Of a stretch of DNA of 64,000 bases, positions 34,795 to 42,983 are shown one piece after another. This stretch comes from Paenibacillus pinisoli (GTDB lineage Bacteria > Bacillota > Bacilli > Paenibacillales > Paenibacillaceae). Position 1 is the stretch's first letter, and each line of letters starts with the position of its first letter. The stretch lies in the NCBI RefSeq assembly GCF_003605435.1, contig NZ_QXQB01000001.1:1426001-1490000 (forward strand), written 5' to 3'. The notes beneath the pieces are model-generated. The model did not search any database and was not told the DNA's origin. It saw only the letters and a list, made by a program, of their open reading frames with translations. A program made the translations under genes and the position numbers.

Positions 34795-35178
34795 TTAGTT
34801 TGAGTTGACGAAGTGATGCGCAGGCCCAGACAGACGATCCAGCACAACGGCTTGCAGCTCGCGCTCAAGCCCGACCTCCTCCAGAGCTTCGCCCATGCAC
34901 GACAGCCAAGCTGCCGCATGCTCAGGCGTTATATTGAACGGCAGATGCCGCGCTCTCATCATGGGATGCCCGTGCTGATCGGAGTACAGGCTGGGACCTC
35001 CGAAAAATTGCGTCAAAAATTGGTATTGCTTCTCTATGACCGGATCGATATCTTCGGGGAAAAGCGGACCAATAAGCGGGTGAGCTTGTACCTTCGGATA
35101 AAACGCTTCGACTATAGACCTGATTCTTTCGGCTCCCCCTACCGCTTCATAGAGGCTTATATTCCTATTCATCGTCAT
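34795..35178 (-). CDS. Truncated haemoglobin, group II (YjbI-like)
   Basis: This 127-residue globin binds haem. It shows SLYEAVGGAERIRSIVEAFY, then HPLIGPLFPEDI, YQFLTQFFGGPSLYSDQHGH, and PMMRARHLPFNITPEHAAAW with the proximal histidine, the pattern of group II truncated globins. In B. subtilis the homologue YjbI acts near YjbH and nitrosative stress. The upstream start at 35190 is possible, but GGAG-TTGGAA places the ATG at 35178 better. It likely shares a transcript with the DUF2225 gene. Confidence 0.92.
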   Translation of the reverse strand: MTMNRNISLYEAVGGAERIRSIVEAFYPKVQAHPLIGPLFPEDIDPVIEKQYQFLTQFFGGPSLYSDQHGHPMMRARHLPFNITPEHAAAWLSCMGEALEEVGLERELQAVVLDRLSGPAHHFVNSN

Positions 35179-35231
35179 TTCCAACTCCATTGTGTAGGTA
35201 TTAGGAATTATATTTCAACAATTCCTTATAG

Positions 35232-35267
35232 TAAAAAAAATCGCCCGTATGCACAAGACACGGGCGC
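35232..35267 (-). terminator. Intrinsic terminator
   Basis: CGCCCGT pairs with ACGGGCG across a short loop, and the minus strand then reads TTTTTTTT. It ends the small membrane ORF at 35292 and lies upstream of the globin gene. Confidence 0.75.
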
Positions 35268-35291
35268 TCATCGATGGACAACTGCTGCAAA

Positions 35292-35384
35292 TTACGCTTC
35301 ATATTCCTCTTCGCTGGGCGAAGAGATCGATTCTTTGATGACATAGACAAAAGCGCAGACAACGATGCCGGCGATAATACTCAT
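35292..35384 (-). CDS. Small single-span membrane protein
   Basis: A 30-residue ORF reads SIIAGIVVCAFVYVIKESIS and ends in SPSEEEYEA, one transmembrane helix followed by an acidic tail. TTGGAGTG precedes the ATG pair (35390 and 35384), and a strong terminator follows the stop by 25 bases, so it has a complete gene context. I do not recognise a family. Tiny proteins of this shape often assist a membrane enzyme complex. Confidence 0.55.
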   Translation of the reverse strand: MSIIAGIVVCAFVYVIKESISSPSEEEYEA

Positions 35385-35572
35385 GTTCATCACTCCAACC
35401 GTGTATGATGATTCTATTGTACCATAAAGCCTCCCCAATAACACCCGTTTTGCAAACGTTTTCTTTAACAATTCTCATTTTTAATGTTCCATTGGCGGTG
35501 ATGGAAATACCGGCTTGGACATATACGTAGTAGGAGAGCCTGTACAGGTATTAACCGAAGGAGGCGGCCCCC

Positions 35573-36673
35573 TTGCTGCGAGCATTCCTGCACCCGTTAT
35601 CGATCACTGCGCTGATTGCGCTTTTTGTTGCCGTGCTTATGGCCGTATATCCTGTCGAAACGATGAATTCCTCGCTGCGCGGACTATCCATCTGGTGGGA
35701 GGTGCTGTTCCCCGCCCTCTTCCCGTTCTTCGTTATCTCCGAGCTGCTGCTCGGCTTTGGCATCGTCCATTTTTTCGGCAAGCTGCTGGATCCCCTCATG
35801 CGCCCGCTGTTCCGGCTCCCGGGCATCGGGGGGTTCGTCGTCACCATGGGCTATATTTCCGGTTATCCCGTTGGCGCAAGGCTTACGGCTCAGCTATGGG
35901 CGCAGCGCCTTATTACAAGGGCCGAGGGCGAGCGCCTGGTCGCATTCACCACTACCTCCGATCCGATCTTCCTGATCGGCGCAGTTTCGGTCGGTTTTTT
36001 CCAAAATGCCGCTGTAGCCCCCATCCTGGCAGCCGCCCATTATGGCGGCGGATTACTGATCGGGCTCCTCATGAGATTCCATGACGCCCGCAAGGAGCCT
36101 TTGAAGGGACAGGAGAAGCAAGCACAAGCAGAGAACACCGCCTCTACCTCGAACAAGGTTGGACATAGAATCTCACGCAGCAGGCTAGGCATTGCGCTAA
36201 AAGCCATGCATGAGGCCAGGCTGCTGGACGGCCGCGGAATGGGACGTTTGATGCAGGATTCTATCCAATCCGCTCTTAGACTTATGATTGTCGTAGGAGG
36301 GCTGGTTGTATTCTTCTCCGTCGTGATGGAGATGCTCACTCATGCCGGATTCGTAGCAGCTCTCGCGGAAGCGCTGCGTCTCCTGTTCAGCCTGATCGGC
36401 TTGCCGGCCCCGCTGGCCGATGCCGCGATCTTCGGCTTGTTCGAGGTTACGCTGGGGTCTCGGGCGGCGGGCACAGCCGGTACTGGACTGATGCATCAAG
36501 TGGCGATTGCGGCTTGGGTGCTCTCATGGGGAGGGTTATCCGTCCATGCCCAGGTTGCAAGCTTGCTAAGCCGCACGGATTTGCGCTACCGCCCCTTCAT
36601 GACCGCTAGATTGGCGCATGGTTTAGTGGCTATGGCGCTCGTCTATGCACTGTGGGGATGGCTTGGCCTTTAA
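35573..36673 (+). CDS. ylbJ: Sporulation membrane protein YlbJ
   Basis: This 366-residue polytopic protein of the nucleoside-recognition/YlbJ family is required for spore formation and is under sigma-E in B. subtilis. Seen are IWWEVLFPALFPFFVISELL, then MGYISGYPVGARLTAQLWAQ, TTTSDPIFLIGAVSVGFF, and the second half with SVVMEMLTHAG and FGLFEVTLGSRAAGTAG. The repeated gate motifs are typical. The start is a TTG after AAGGAGGCGGCCCCC. Confidence 0.93.
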   Translation: MLRAFLHPLSITALIALFVAVLMAVYPVETMNSSLRGLSIWWEVLFPALFPFFVISELLLGFGIVHFFGKLLDPLMRPLFRLPGIGGFVVTMGYISGYPVGARLTAQLWAQRLITRAEGERLVAFTTTSDPIFLIGAVSVGFFQNAAVAPILAAAHYGGGLLIGLLMRFHDARKEPLKGQEKQAQAENTASTSNKVGHRISRSRLGIALKAMHEARLLDGRGMGRLMQDSIQSALRLMIVVGGLVVFFSVVMEMLTHAGFVAALAEALRLLFSLIGLPAPLADAAIFGLFEVTLGSRAAGTAGTGLMHQVAIAAWVLSWGGLSVHAQVASLLSRTDLRYRPFMTARLAHGLVAMALVYALWGWLGL

Positions 36674-36756
36674 TGCGGTAACGCGATTGATTCATTGAAT
36701 TTAGCGGCAATTTCCGATATGATCATTGGTATGATCGCATGTTCGGAAGGAGAATG

Positions 36757-37560
36757 ATGACGTTGAAATACGCCGTTATCGACAGGGGCGACTCGCTGTC
36801 CCAGTCGTTAGCCCAACAATTCCACGCCCTGGCGGCTGATCGTGGATTCACCCTGAATGAGGCCCACCCTGACATCGTCATCTCGATTGGCGGAGACGGG
36901 ACGCTTCTGCAGGCGTTCCACCAATATATAGATTGTATTGCCGACGTCTCGTTCGTCGGCATTCATACCGGCCACCTCGGATTCTACGCGGATTGGAACG
37001 CCGATGAGCTGGAGGAGCTGATCCGCCATATGGCGGAGGAGACGCCGCGCATGGTGAGATACCCGCTGGCCCAGATCGAGGTGGAGACGAGTGCGGAGAC
37101 GCTGCATTACTTGGCGCTGAATGAATTCACGCTGAAGGGCGTGGACGGCACTCTTGTCGCACAGATTAATATCAACGACGAGATGTTCGAGATGTTCCGC
37201 GGCGACGGCATCGTGATCTCTACGCCATCAGGCAGTACCGCATACAACAAAAGCCTAGGCGGCGCAATCGTCCATCCGTCCATCGAATCGCTTCAGATCG
37301 CGGAGATTGCGTCCATTAACAACCGAGTGTTCCGTACGCTGGGATCCTCGGTCCTGCTGCCCAAGCATCACCATTGCGACATCATCTCGAAGAAGGAACA
37401 ACGCATTCAGCTTAGCATCGACCATGTGAACATTACCCATAGCGATATTCGTTCCATCCGATGCAGCGTAGCTTCCCGCAAAGTCACCTTTGCGAGGCAT
37501 CGCCCTTTCCCGTTCTGGGATCGCGTTAGAGAAGCTTTCCTGGGCTACGATGTTCGCTAA
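36757..37560 (+). CDS. nadK: NAD kinase
   Basis: This 267-residue enzyme phosphorylates NAD to NADP. The diagnostic ISIGGDGTLLQAFHQ motif lies near residue 45, followed by FVGIHTGHLGFYADW, LNEFTLKG, DGIVISTPSGSTAYNKSLGG and the C-terminal region. Length is typical of Firmicute NadF. ATGs lie at 36739, 36754 and 36757; I choose the last, four bases after AAGGAG. A terminator shared with the opposite gene follows. Confidence 0.94.
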   Translation: MTLKYAVIDRGDSLSQSLAQQFHALAADRGFTLNEAHPDIVISIGGDGTLLQAFHQYIDCIADVSFVGIHTGHLGFYADWNADELEELIRHMAEETPRMVRYPLAQIEVETSAETLHYLALNEFTLKGVDGTLVAQININDEMFEMFRGDGIVISTPSGSTAYNKSLGGAIVHPSIESLQIAEIASINNRVFRTLGSSVLLPKHHHCDIISKKEQRIQLSIDHVNITHSDIRSIRCSVASRKVTFARHRPFPFWDRVREAFLGYDVR

Positions 37561-37580
37561 AACCCATATGCACCAAAGAA

Positions 37581-37620
37581 AACGCCGGTACGCTCTTATG
37601 AGCGTCCGGCGTCTTTATCT
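37581..37620. terminator. Bidirectional terminator overlapping the yutD stop
   Basis: ACGCCGG plus ACGCTC pair with GAGCGT plus CCGGCGT around a TTAT loop. T-runs lie on both sides (CTTTATCTTT on plus, TTTTCTTT on minus). The loop contains the stop codon of the minus-strand gene at 37596. Confidence 0.75.
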
Positions 37621-38342
37621 TTATTCGTTTGATTGGAATGGGACGGATTGGCATTCCGCGATGGTTCCGCAGCTGCGGCGGATTCGCTTGCTGCCGGCTT
37701 ATTAACCGGCTTCTTGCCCCTATGGTCTTGACCGCCGCCGGAACGATGATTCTTGTTGCGGAAGTCCTTCCGGCGGGTCCCACCGTCACTGCCATGGGAA
37801 CGATTGCCCCCTTCATGACGGCCGCCGCCCTCATTGCGTGATTGACTGCCCTCAGCCCGATGGCTGTGGCCTCCGCGATGCCGATTCGGGTGCTGCTCTC
37901 TTGGAGCGGCCTTAGGCGCCTCGGCTGCGGAAGCCGTCTCTGCGGATGCGGAGACAGCGGCGGATTCTACCGCAGCTCTCAGATCGCCAGCTTCCAGGCG
38001 CACAGCGTCTTCTCCGTATTCGAGATCCAGATCCACATCTTCCTCGCCCATTTCCTTACGCGCGCCCTGCTTCTTCTCCAGAATGAAATAAGCGCAACCG
38101 AAATTGCAATATTCGTTAATATAATCTGCAGCCGTCGAATAAGAGCTTTCCTTGTTGGCCTTTTGATGCCCCTCACGGAAAAAACCCTTCAGCCGCAGCT
38201 GGTTGTAGCCCCAATCCCCGATGATGTAATCATAGCGTTCAAGCACTTCGCTGTATCGATTGCGGAAGGCTTCCGGATTCCAGCCGCTTCGGTTCTCATG
38301 AATAAGCTCGTACGATTTGCCTCCAATATGAATCAAAGCCAT
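37596..38342 (-). CDS. yutD: YutD-like protein with long low-complexity tail
   Basis: The first 105 residues match YutD: LIHIGGKSYELIHENRSGWN, then FRNRYSEVLERYDYIIGDWG, GYNQLRLKGFF and DYINEYCNFGCAYFILEK. B. subtilis YutD is about that long. Here the protein has 248 residues; the extra 140 are Ala/Glu-rich and then Arg/His/Gly/Ser/Asn-rich with repeated RHEGGNR- and GGG-type stretches, so disordered and basic. The function is unknown. It lies next to lipA as in B. subtilis (yutD-yutC-yutB). Confidence 0.88.
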   Translation of the reverse strand: MALIHIGGKSYELIHENRSGWNPEAFRNRYSEVLERYDYIIGDWGYNQLRLKGFFREGHQKANKESSYSTAADYINEYCNFGCAYFILEKKQGARKEMGEEDVDLDLEYGEDAVRLEAGDLRAAVESAAVSASAETASAAEAPKAAPREQHPNRHRGGHSHRAEGSQSRNEGGGRHEGGNRSHGSDGGTRRKDFRNKNHRSGGGQDHRGKKPVNKPAASESAAAAEPSRNANPSHSNQTNKDKDAGRS

Positions 38343-38371
38343 GGTTACACCTCACTTCAGCGTCGGTCAAA

Positions 38372-39328
38372 TTATTTGGCGCCGGCACTTGCGCTCGCGC
38401 AGGAGCCTGTCGATTCCAGCCCGTAGTTCGGAGGAATCAGCTCTTCCGCTGCCATTGCCGCATGAGCGGAGTCCGTCTGTTCATGCGCATGGTACGAGCT
38501 GCGTACGAGCGGACCGGATTCCACGTGGCGGAAGCCGCGCTTCTTGCCTTCTTCTTTTAGCTTTGCGAATTCGTCCGGATGAACATACCGCTTGATCGGC
38601 ATATGCTTCGGCGTCGGCTGCAAGTATTGGCCCAGTGTCAAAATATTGCAATCCACCGCTCTCAGATCGTCCATCGCTTGCAGAATTTCATCCCACTCTT
38701 CGCCTACGCCCAGCATAATGCTGGATTTCGTCGGAATTTTCGGTTTCATTTCTTTTGCGCGCTTCAGCAGCTCTATGGAACGCTTGTATTTCGCCTTGGC
38801 GCGTACGCGGTCGGACAAGCGCTCAACCGTCTCAATATTGTGGTTCAGAATGTCCGGGTTCGCATCCATAACAACCTGCAGAGCATCCCAGTTGCCCATG
38901 AAGTCCGGAATAAGCACTTCCACGCGGCAGAACGGCATGCGCTTGCGGATTGCCTTAATTGTAGCGGCGAAAATCGATGCGCCGCCGTCAGCAAGATCAT
39001 CACGAGCAACGGATGTGACGACACAATGCTGCAGACCCATTTGCTCCGCAGCTTCGGCTACGCGCTCCGGCTCTTGAAGATCCAGCTCTGTCGGCAGACC
39101 TGTCTTCACCGCGCAGAAGCGGCAAGCCCGCGTACAGATGTCGCCCAAAATCATGAAAGTAGCGGTACGGTTCGTCCAGCATTCGTAAATATTCGGGCAA
39201 CGCGCCTCTTCGCAGACCGTATGTAGCGTCTTCGTGCGCATCATATCTTTAATCTCGGCATAGTTGCCGTTTGTTGTCAATTTTATGCGAAGCCAGTCCG
39301 GCTTTTCAAGCTTTTCGCGTTGTGTCAT
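38372..39328 (-). CDS. lipA: Lipoyl synthase
   Basis: This radical-SAM enzyme inserts two sulfurs into octanoyl groups on lipoyl domains. Its 318 residues show the auxiliary cluster motif [12 protein letters not shown], the radical-[25 protein letters not shown], and a conserved serine in [13 protein letters not shown] near the C-terminus. The ATG follows AGGGATCGACAT. A short C-terminal extension rich in Ala is present. yutB in B. subtilis is lipA and lies beside yutD and yunA, which frames the island below. Confidence 0.96.
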   Translation of the reverse strand: MTQREKLEKPDWLRIKLTTNGNYAEIKDMMRTKTLHTVCEEARCPNIYECWTNRTATFMILGDICTRACRFCAVKTGLPTELDLQEPERVAEAAEQMGLQHCVVTSVARDDLADGGASIFAATIKAIRKRMPFCRVEVLIPDFMGNWDALQVVMDANPDILNHNIETVERLSDRVRAKAKYKRSIELLKRAKEMKPKIPTKSSIMLGVGEEWDEILQAMDDLRAVDCNILTLGQYLQPTPKHMPIKRYVHPDEFAKLKEEGKKRGFRHVESGPLVRSSYHAHEQTDSAHAAMAAEELIPPNYGLESTGSCASASAGAK

Positions 39329-39499
39329 ATGTCGATCCCTGCTTTCACATTCAGTTATAAGTTTACGGCATTGCCAACATTATAACACGCTTTGTACATA
39401 AAAAGTATGACCTGCTCCGCACGCTTGGCCGATTATCTATAGTTTATCGGAATGCGATCTATCGCAAATTGAGATGCTTTCAAGTTCTCCACAGCTTGA

Positions 39500-39778
39500 T
39501 TAAATATTTGACAGCCCATCCTCTGCCACGATGTATAGTTTGTTCCGATAAGCAACGCCGTAACAAATCGTTTTGCCGATCTCCTTGAACGAATATTTGG
39601 CCATGGATACGACCTGCAGCTTCGTTCCTTTCTTCAGCATTTCGAAGCCTTGTTGCTGCACCTTTTTATTAAGCAGCTCATACAGCTCTGCATTCCCTTT
39701 GATCACATATTGAGTATCGGACAATACGACTTCTGTCCCTATTCGATATGTTGGAATCAGCATGCCTAGCACTTTCAT
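39500..39778 (-). CDS. Hypothetical protein
   Basis: This 92-residue protein begins MKVLGMLIPTYRIGTEVVLS and contains VIKGNAELYELLNKKVQQQG and FKEIGKTICYGVAYRNKLYI, a small mixed alpha/beta domain that I cannot assign. GAGAGGATGACAAAT precedes the ATG at 39778; another in-frame ATG lies at 39787. It is the first gene of the accessory stretch after lipA. No neighbour shares its transcript. Confidence 0.6.
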   Translation of the reverse strand: MKVLGMLIPTYRIGTEVVLSDTQYVIKGNAELYELLNKKVQQQGFEMLKKGTKLQVVSMAKYSFKEIGKTICYGVAYRNKLYIVAEDGLSNI

Positions 39779-39972
39779 ATTTGTCATCCTCTCGTGTATT
39801 ATGGAAAAACTTCATGACATCAATTTAACTGAGTTGTGACTCTAGTATGATGCTATATGTAATATCCTACTTTCGATTCATTCTTGTAACAACTTTATCA
39901 TAATTTCCCTGTCGTTTAAATCATTCTTCAGGGAGAATGCGGCTCTGGTTGCTTAAAAGCTAAGTTATCTAT

Positions 39973-40015
39973 AGAAAAACAGATCCATTGGCCTATGACC
40001 TAATTGATCTGTTTT
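39973..40015 (-). terminator. Intrinsic terminator after the gene at 40057
   Basis: On the minus strand ACAGATC pairs with GATCTGT with an inner partial stem, followed by TTTTTC. Confidence 0.65.
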
Positions 40016-40056
40016 GTGATGTACTATTTTAAATCAAATTTCTTTAATAATCATTC

Positions 40057-40521
40057 TTACGAATGGATTTTTGAAAGGAAATCTTGAAGCATTTTTTTTA
40101 CCGGTAAGCTCGAAGTATGCAATAGTAAATTATTAACACGTTGTAGTATTAGGGGATTATCTAATATCATCTTCTTACTTTCTTGATTTGTAAAACTTCT
40201 AAGTGTATCAATACATATCTCAAATAGTTCATCATCAGTAGTGCTCAGCAATGAAATTAATATGTTAAGTTCATACATATTGCACTCATTGTCTAAACAA
40301 TATGCTAATTTTCTTTGCCATTCTAACGACTTATCTATTATATTTTCCCCTAGCAATTCCCAATTTGTTTCAGAGAATTTTTCCAACAAGTTCATCGCAT
40401 CTGTTACTCCAACATCATACCAATAATCATCTGAAGCATTCTCTCCAGACATTTCAGTTATTAATTTATCCAATTCTTCATATACCATAAATTTCCCATC
40501 ACCAATTTTACCAGTGAGCAT
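40057..40521 (-). CDS. Immunity-type hypothetical protein behind a toxin tail
   Basis: This 154-residue protein begins MLTGKIGDGKFMVYEELDKL and is helical, with LISLLSTTDDELFEICIDTL and RSFTNQESKKMILDNPLILQ like a HEAT-type arrangement. I recognise no named family with certainty. Its start lies inside the last codons of a truncated ORF (overlap at 40508-40521), and its ribosome site AAGGAGTGG is in that ORF. This coupling is what a toxin-immunity pair shows. A terminator follows. It is most likely the immunity protein for the lost toxin. Confidence 0.6.
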   Translation of the reverse strand: MLTGKIGDGKFMVYEELDKLITEMSGENASDDYWYDVGVTDAMNLLEKFSETNWELLGENIIDKSLEWQRKLAYCLDNECNMYELNILISLLSTTDDELFEICIDTLRSFTNQESKKMILDNPLILQRVNNLLLHTSSLPVKKMLQDFLSKIHS

Positions 40522-40605
40522 AATTAAACCACTCCTTCAATTCTTTATCCCAATTATTAAGATCCGTCATTAATTCTTCATATTTGCTTTTCGATTCAGG
40601 AGTAT
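40508..40605 (-). pseudogene. C-terminal fragment of a truncated gene, probably a toxin
   Basis: The minus strand reads TPESKSKYEELMTDLNNWDK, then ELKEWFNYAHW and a TAA stop. Upstream, at about 40605, the frame is interrupted by the IS3 remnant. The start of the immunity-type gene overlaps it by four codons. A short polar helix with NNWD and EWF near the C-terminus is common in toxin tails, but there is too little to name the domain. Confidence 0.5.
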
Positions 40606-41034
40606 GAATAGTGGCATACCACATGGATCTTCGAAATGACAACCAGCTCGTCCTACAGACATTCAAAAAAGCATTTGAAAATCAAAAAGACATGACTGGA
40701 TTAATCGTTCACAGCGATCAAGGATTCCAGTACACGTCCCATGCATACCACGACATGCTGCCAAAGGTTGGCGCCCAAATCAGCATGTCTCGTCGGGGCA
40801 ATTGTCATGACAATGCCTCAATGGAGAGTTTCTTCTCGCATCTCAAAACGGAAGGACTCTACCTCTATAATATTCGATCCATTGAGGAAGCACAAAGGAG
40901 AATTGAGTCCTATATCACTTTTTACAATCATTCGCGACCGCAGAGAAAACTAAAAAAATTGACGCCAGTTGAGTACCGGCGTCAGTTTGCTGCTTAGGTG
41001 TTTTTCCAATGTCCGCTAATTGGGGTCTTGATCA
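40606..41034 (+). mobile_element. IS3-family remnant: 3' part of orfB and right end
   Basis: A frame from about 40611 to 40997 encodes the last 128 residues of an IS3-type transposase: LIVHSDQGFQYTSHAYHD with the second catalytic aspartate, ISMSRRGNCHDNASMESFFS with the glutamate, and HSRPQRKLKKLTPVEYRRQF. The N-terminal part and the left end are missing. After the stop, GTCCGCTAATTGGGGTCTTG looks like the right inverted repeat. It is inactive and sits where the toxin-tail ORF is cut. Confidence 0.85.
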
Positions 41035-41188
41035 ATCCCCATATCTTACGACATGGTTCTATTTTCTTGAAGGTGTTTTGATTTGTCTCACGTTATGGGG
41101 TCAGTTCCCTATTGTAGTTTTCATTTTTTATACCGTACAATCATTCCTGTTGTTGGGAGTGTCCTTTCAGTTGAAAATCCTAAAAAGT

Positions 41189-41491
41189 TTAATCCATGTA
41201 ACTTTCAGCGATTTGAATATGGCTAGTCAATTCTAAGTCCGGATACCTTTCATCTAATAGATATAATAGCTCAATGTATTTCCTGCTTTGCAAGTTATAC
41301 GCCACCTCTTCAAACACTTCACTAAGAAACGAAAGTTCAGTTTTTGTACATTGGCTCAAAAAATCCAATGTCAAAGTTTCATCCTCGCTAAGTAACTCAA
41401 TTAACTCGGCCCATTTTTGCTCAATTCTAGGATCGTTATCGTCAAGCAATGCTCTTGCCCCTAAAACCGACCTTACTTTTTCATTAAACAT
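41189..41491 (-). CDS. Candidate immunity protein for the EndoU toxin
   Basis: This 100-residue helical protein reads LIELLSEDETLTLDFLSQCT, then KTELSFLSEVFEEVAY and LELTSHIQIAESYMD. Small acidic helical proteins of this look are found next to toxins. It lies 21 bases after the EndoU-type toxin gene on the same strand, with GGAGGTTAACTTTT before its ATG. The position and size make it the likely antidote. I do not recognise a named family. Confidence 0.65.
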   Translation of the reverse strand: MFNEKVRSVLGARALLDDNDPRIEQKWAELIELLSEDETLTLDFLSQCTKTELSFLSEVFEEVAYNLQSRKYIELLYLLDERYPDLELTSHIQIAESYMD

Positions 41492-41512
41492 AAAAGTTAA
41501 CCTCCATAAATA

Positions 41513-42925
41513 TTAGGGTTGTATCATGTTATCTGGAAATATCGTTCCTATTTCTCCATTGGTTTTAATCACTCCAACACGTACTCCATTGTATTCACCA
41601 AATATAGTTATCCCATCAGCTATATCTTTATGTGCAGACATATTAGCTACATAATCACCAGCTCTTCCTATTTCTTCTTTAGTCCAATTTTCAGGAAACC
41701 ATGCTTGTCCTGTACCAGTTCTCTTTCCCTTTGACTTATGTTCGGGAACGTTACCTACCCTAACTCCATTAGAATATGTTTTTTCAATATTGTATTCAAT
41801 TCCATTTTTCTCAAGGAAATTAATATTATCTTGGCCATGGCCTCCACCACTCATTTTCGATATTTCACCTGTTTTTGGGTTTTTTGTAAAATCACCGATG
41901 TTTGCATGATCCAAAGATTCATTGCTTACTTTAAAAGAACTAGTTTTTCCCTTCCCCTCACCCCCATGACCATCACCTTTCCCATCGTCCGAATGGTGAG
42001 ATCGCTTTCCAGGAACACGAGGTCCTTTCATGCCAGGGATAGCCATTGATCCTATACCTATTATATTTTCCCAATGCTCTTTTGAGAAGGAGTCCTCCGG
42101 TGAGGTCGTACCTTTAATCGTTTCAAGCAGGCCGTTCGTCAAATAGTTCCCATAATCAAAGGCCGAATCTTTCCTCTTCGCTGTTCGGTCCGCCGCTCCC
42201 TCGTACGTGCCTATACCCCTGTCTAATGCCCCTAATGTCATATGATTAAAGAAATCATACCAAGAATCTAACTGCTTCTCCGATCGCATGACATGTTGAT
42301 TATATATATCCTGACCAATCTCTTTCAAGCTATTAGCCGATTTGACCATACTGTCAATCTCAGCTTTCCCATGAGCCTTGATCGCATCCCAGGTTTTTGG
42401 CAAGCCTTCAACCATCAGGTCCCAGGAAACCTTCCAAGAGGAGTCTTTCTTTTTCGTTTCCTCAGCTGGTGCAGCCGCCTGAACCTGGCCCATTTTCACT
42501 CGCCACTGGGCATACCATTCCAGCGCATTCCAAGCCATCTTCCCCAATAAAGCCAGTGCCCTCATTTGCTCAGGAGTGAGCTTTATCTCCTCCTGTCCGG
42601 ATGGCATGCCGCCCATATAACGAGTTAAATCAACCATTTGGCCTTGCCCTATATTAGCTTTCCTGATTATTGCGTTCTCTGCAAGCTGGTATTGCTGCGC
42701 TCCATCCTGCATGAAAGACTGGATGTCGCGTAGGCGTTTTTCCAGTTCCTGCACCTTGCTATTTGTCCGATATAGACGGGAGCTAATATTCCTGCGGGCG
42801 GCAATGGACGAGTCAATGTAAACAGCATTCATGCCGCCTTTTACCGATGAAGCTTTCAGAGCACATTGATTCAAGCTTCCTTGTGCAAGCTGTATCCTGC
42901 CAAAGTCTAGTGATATCGTGCGCAC
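41513..42925 (-). CDS. Polymorphic toxin with C-terminal EndoU-type nuclease domain
   Basis: This 470-residue protein has a coiled-coil N-terminal third (RNISSRLYRTNSKVQELEKR, then LRDIQSFMQDG) of the LXG/WXG type. A middle region follows, and a basic Gly/Lys/His-rich linker near 300-330. The C-terminal domain at about 334-470 has DHANIGDF, SGGGHGQDNI, GTGQAWFPENWTKEEIGRAG, matching the bacterial EndoU family of RNA-cleaving toxins with its two histidines near 340 and 363. Export by a type VII-like route is suggested by the N-terminus. The start is a GTG after AGGGGG. It is followed by a candidate immunity gene. Confidence 0.82.
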   Translation of the reverse strand: MRTISLDFGRIQLAQGSLNQCALKASSVKGGMNAVYIDSSIAARRNISSRLYRTNSKVQELEKRLRDIQSFMQDGAQQYQLAENAIIRKANIGQGQMVDLTRYMGGMPSGQEEIKLTPEQMRALALLGKMAWNALEWYAQWRVKMGQVQAAAPAEETKKKDSSWKVSWDLMVEGLPKTWDAIKAHGKAEIDSMVKSANSLKEIGQDIYNQHVMRSEKQLDSWYDFFNHMTLGALDRGIGTYEGAADRTAKRKDSAFDYGNYLTNGLLETIKGTTSPEDSFSKEHWENIIGIGSMAIPGMKGPRVPGKRSHHSDDGKGDGHGGEGKGKTSSFKVSNESLDHANIGDFTKNPKTGEISKMSGGGHGQDNINFLEKNGIEYNIEKTYSNGVRVGNVPEHKSKGKRTGTGQAWFPENWTKEEIGRAGDYVANMSAHKDIADGITIFGEYNGVRVGVIKTNGEIGTIFPDNMIQP

Positions 42926-42983
42926 GTCTTACCCCCTCTCCTACATTTGAAAACATGCGCGGATAGTATGACTAATTGTATGA

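Noticed and set aside
41009..41236. 75-codon plus-strand hydrophobic frame after the IS3 remnant
   Set aside because: It begins in the IS right end and ends antisense to the immunity gene; hydrophobic texture arises from T-rich sequence.
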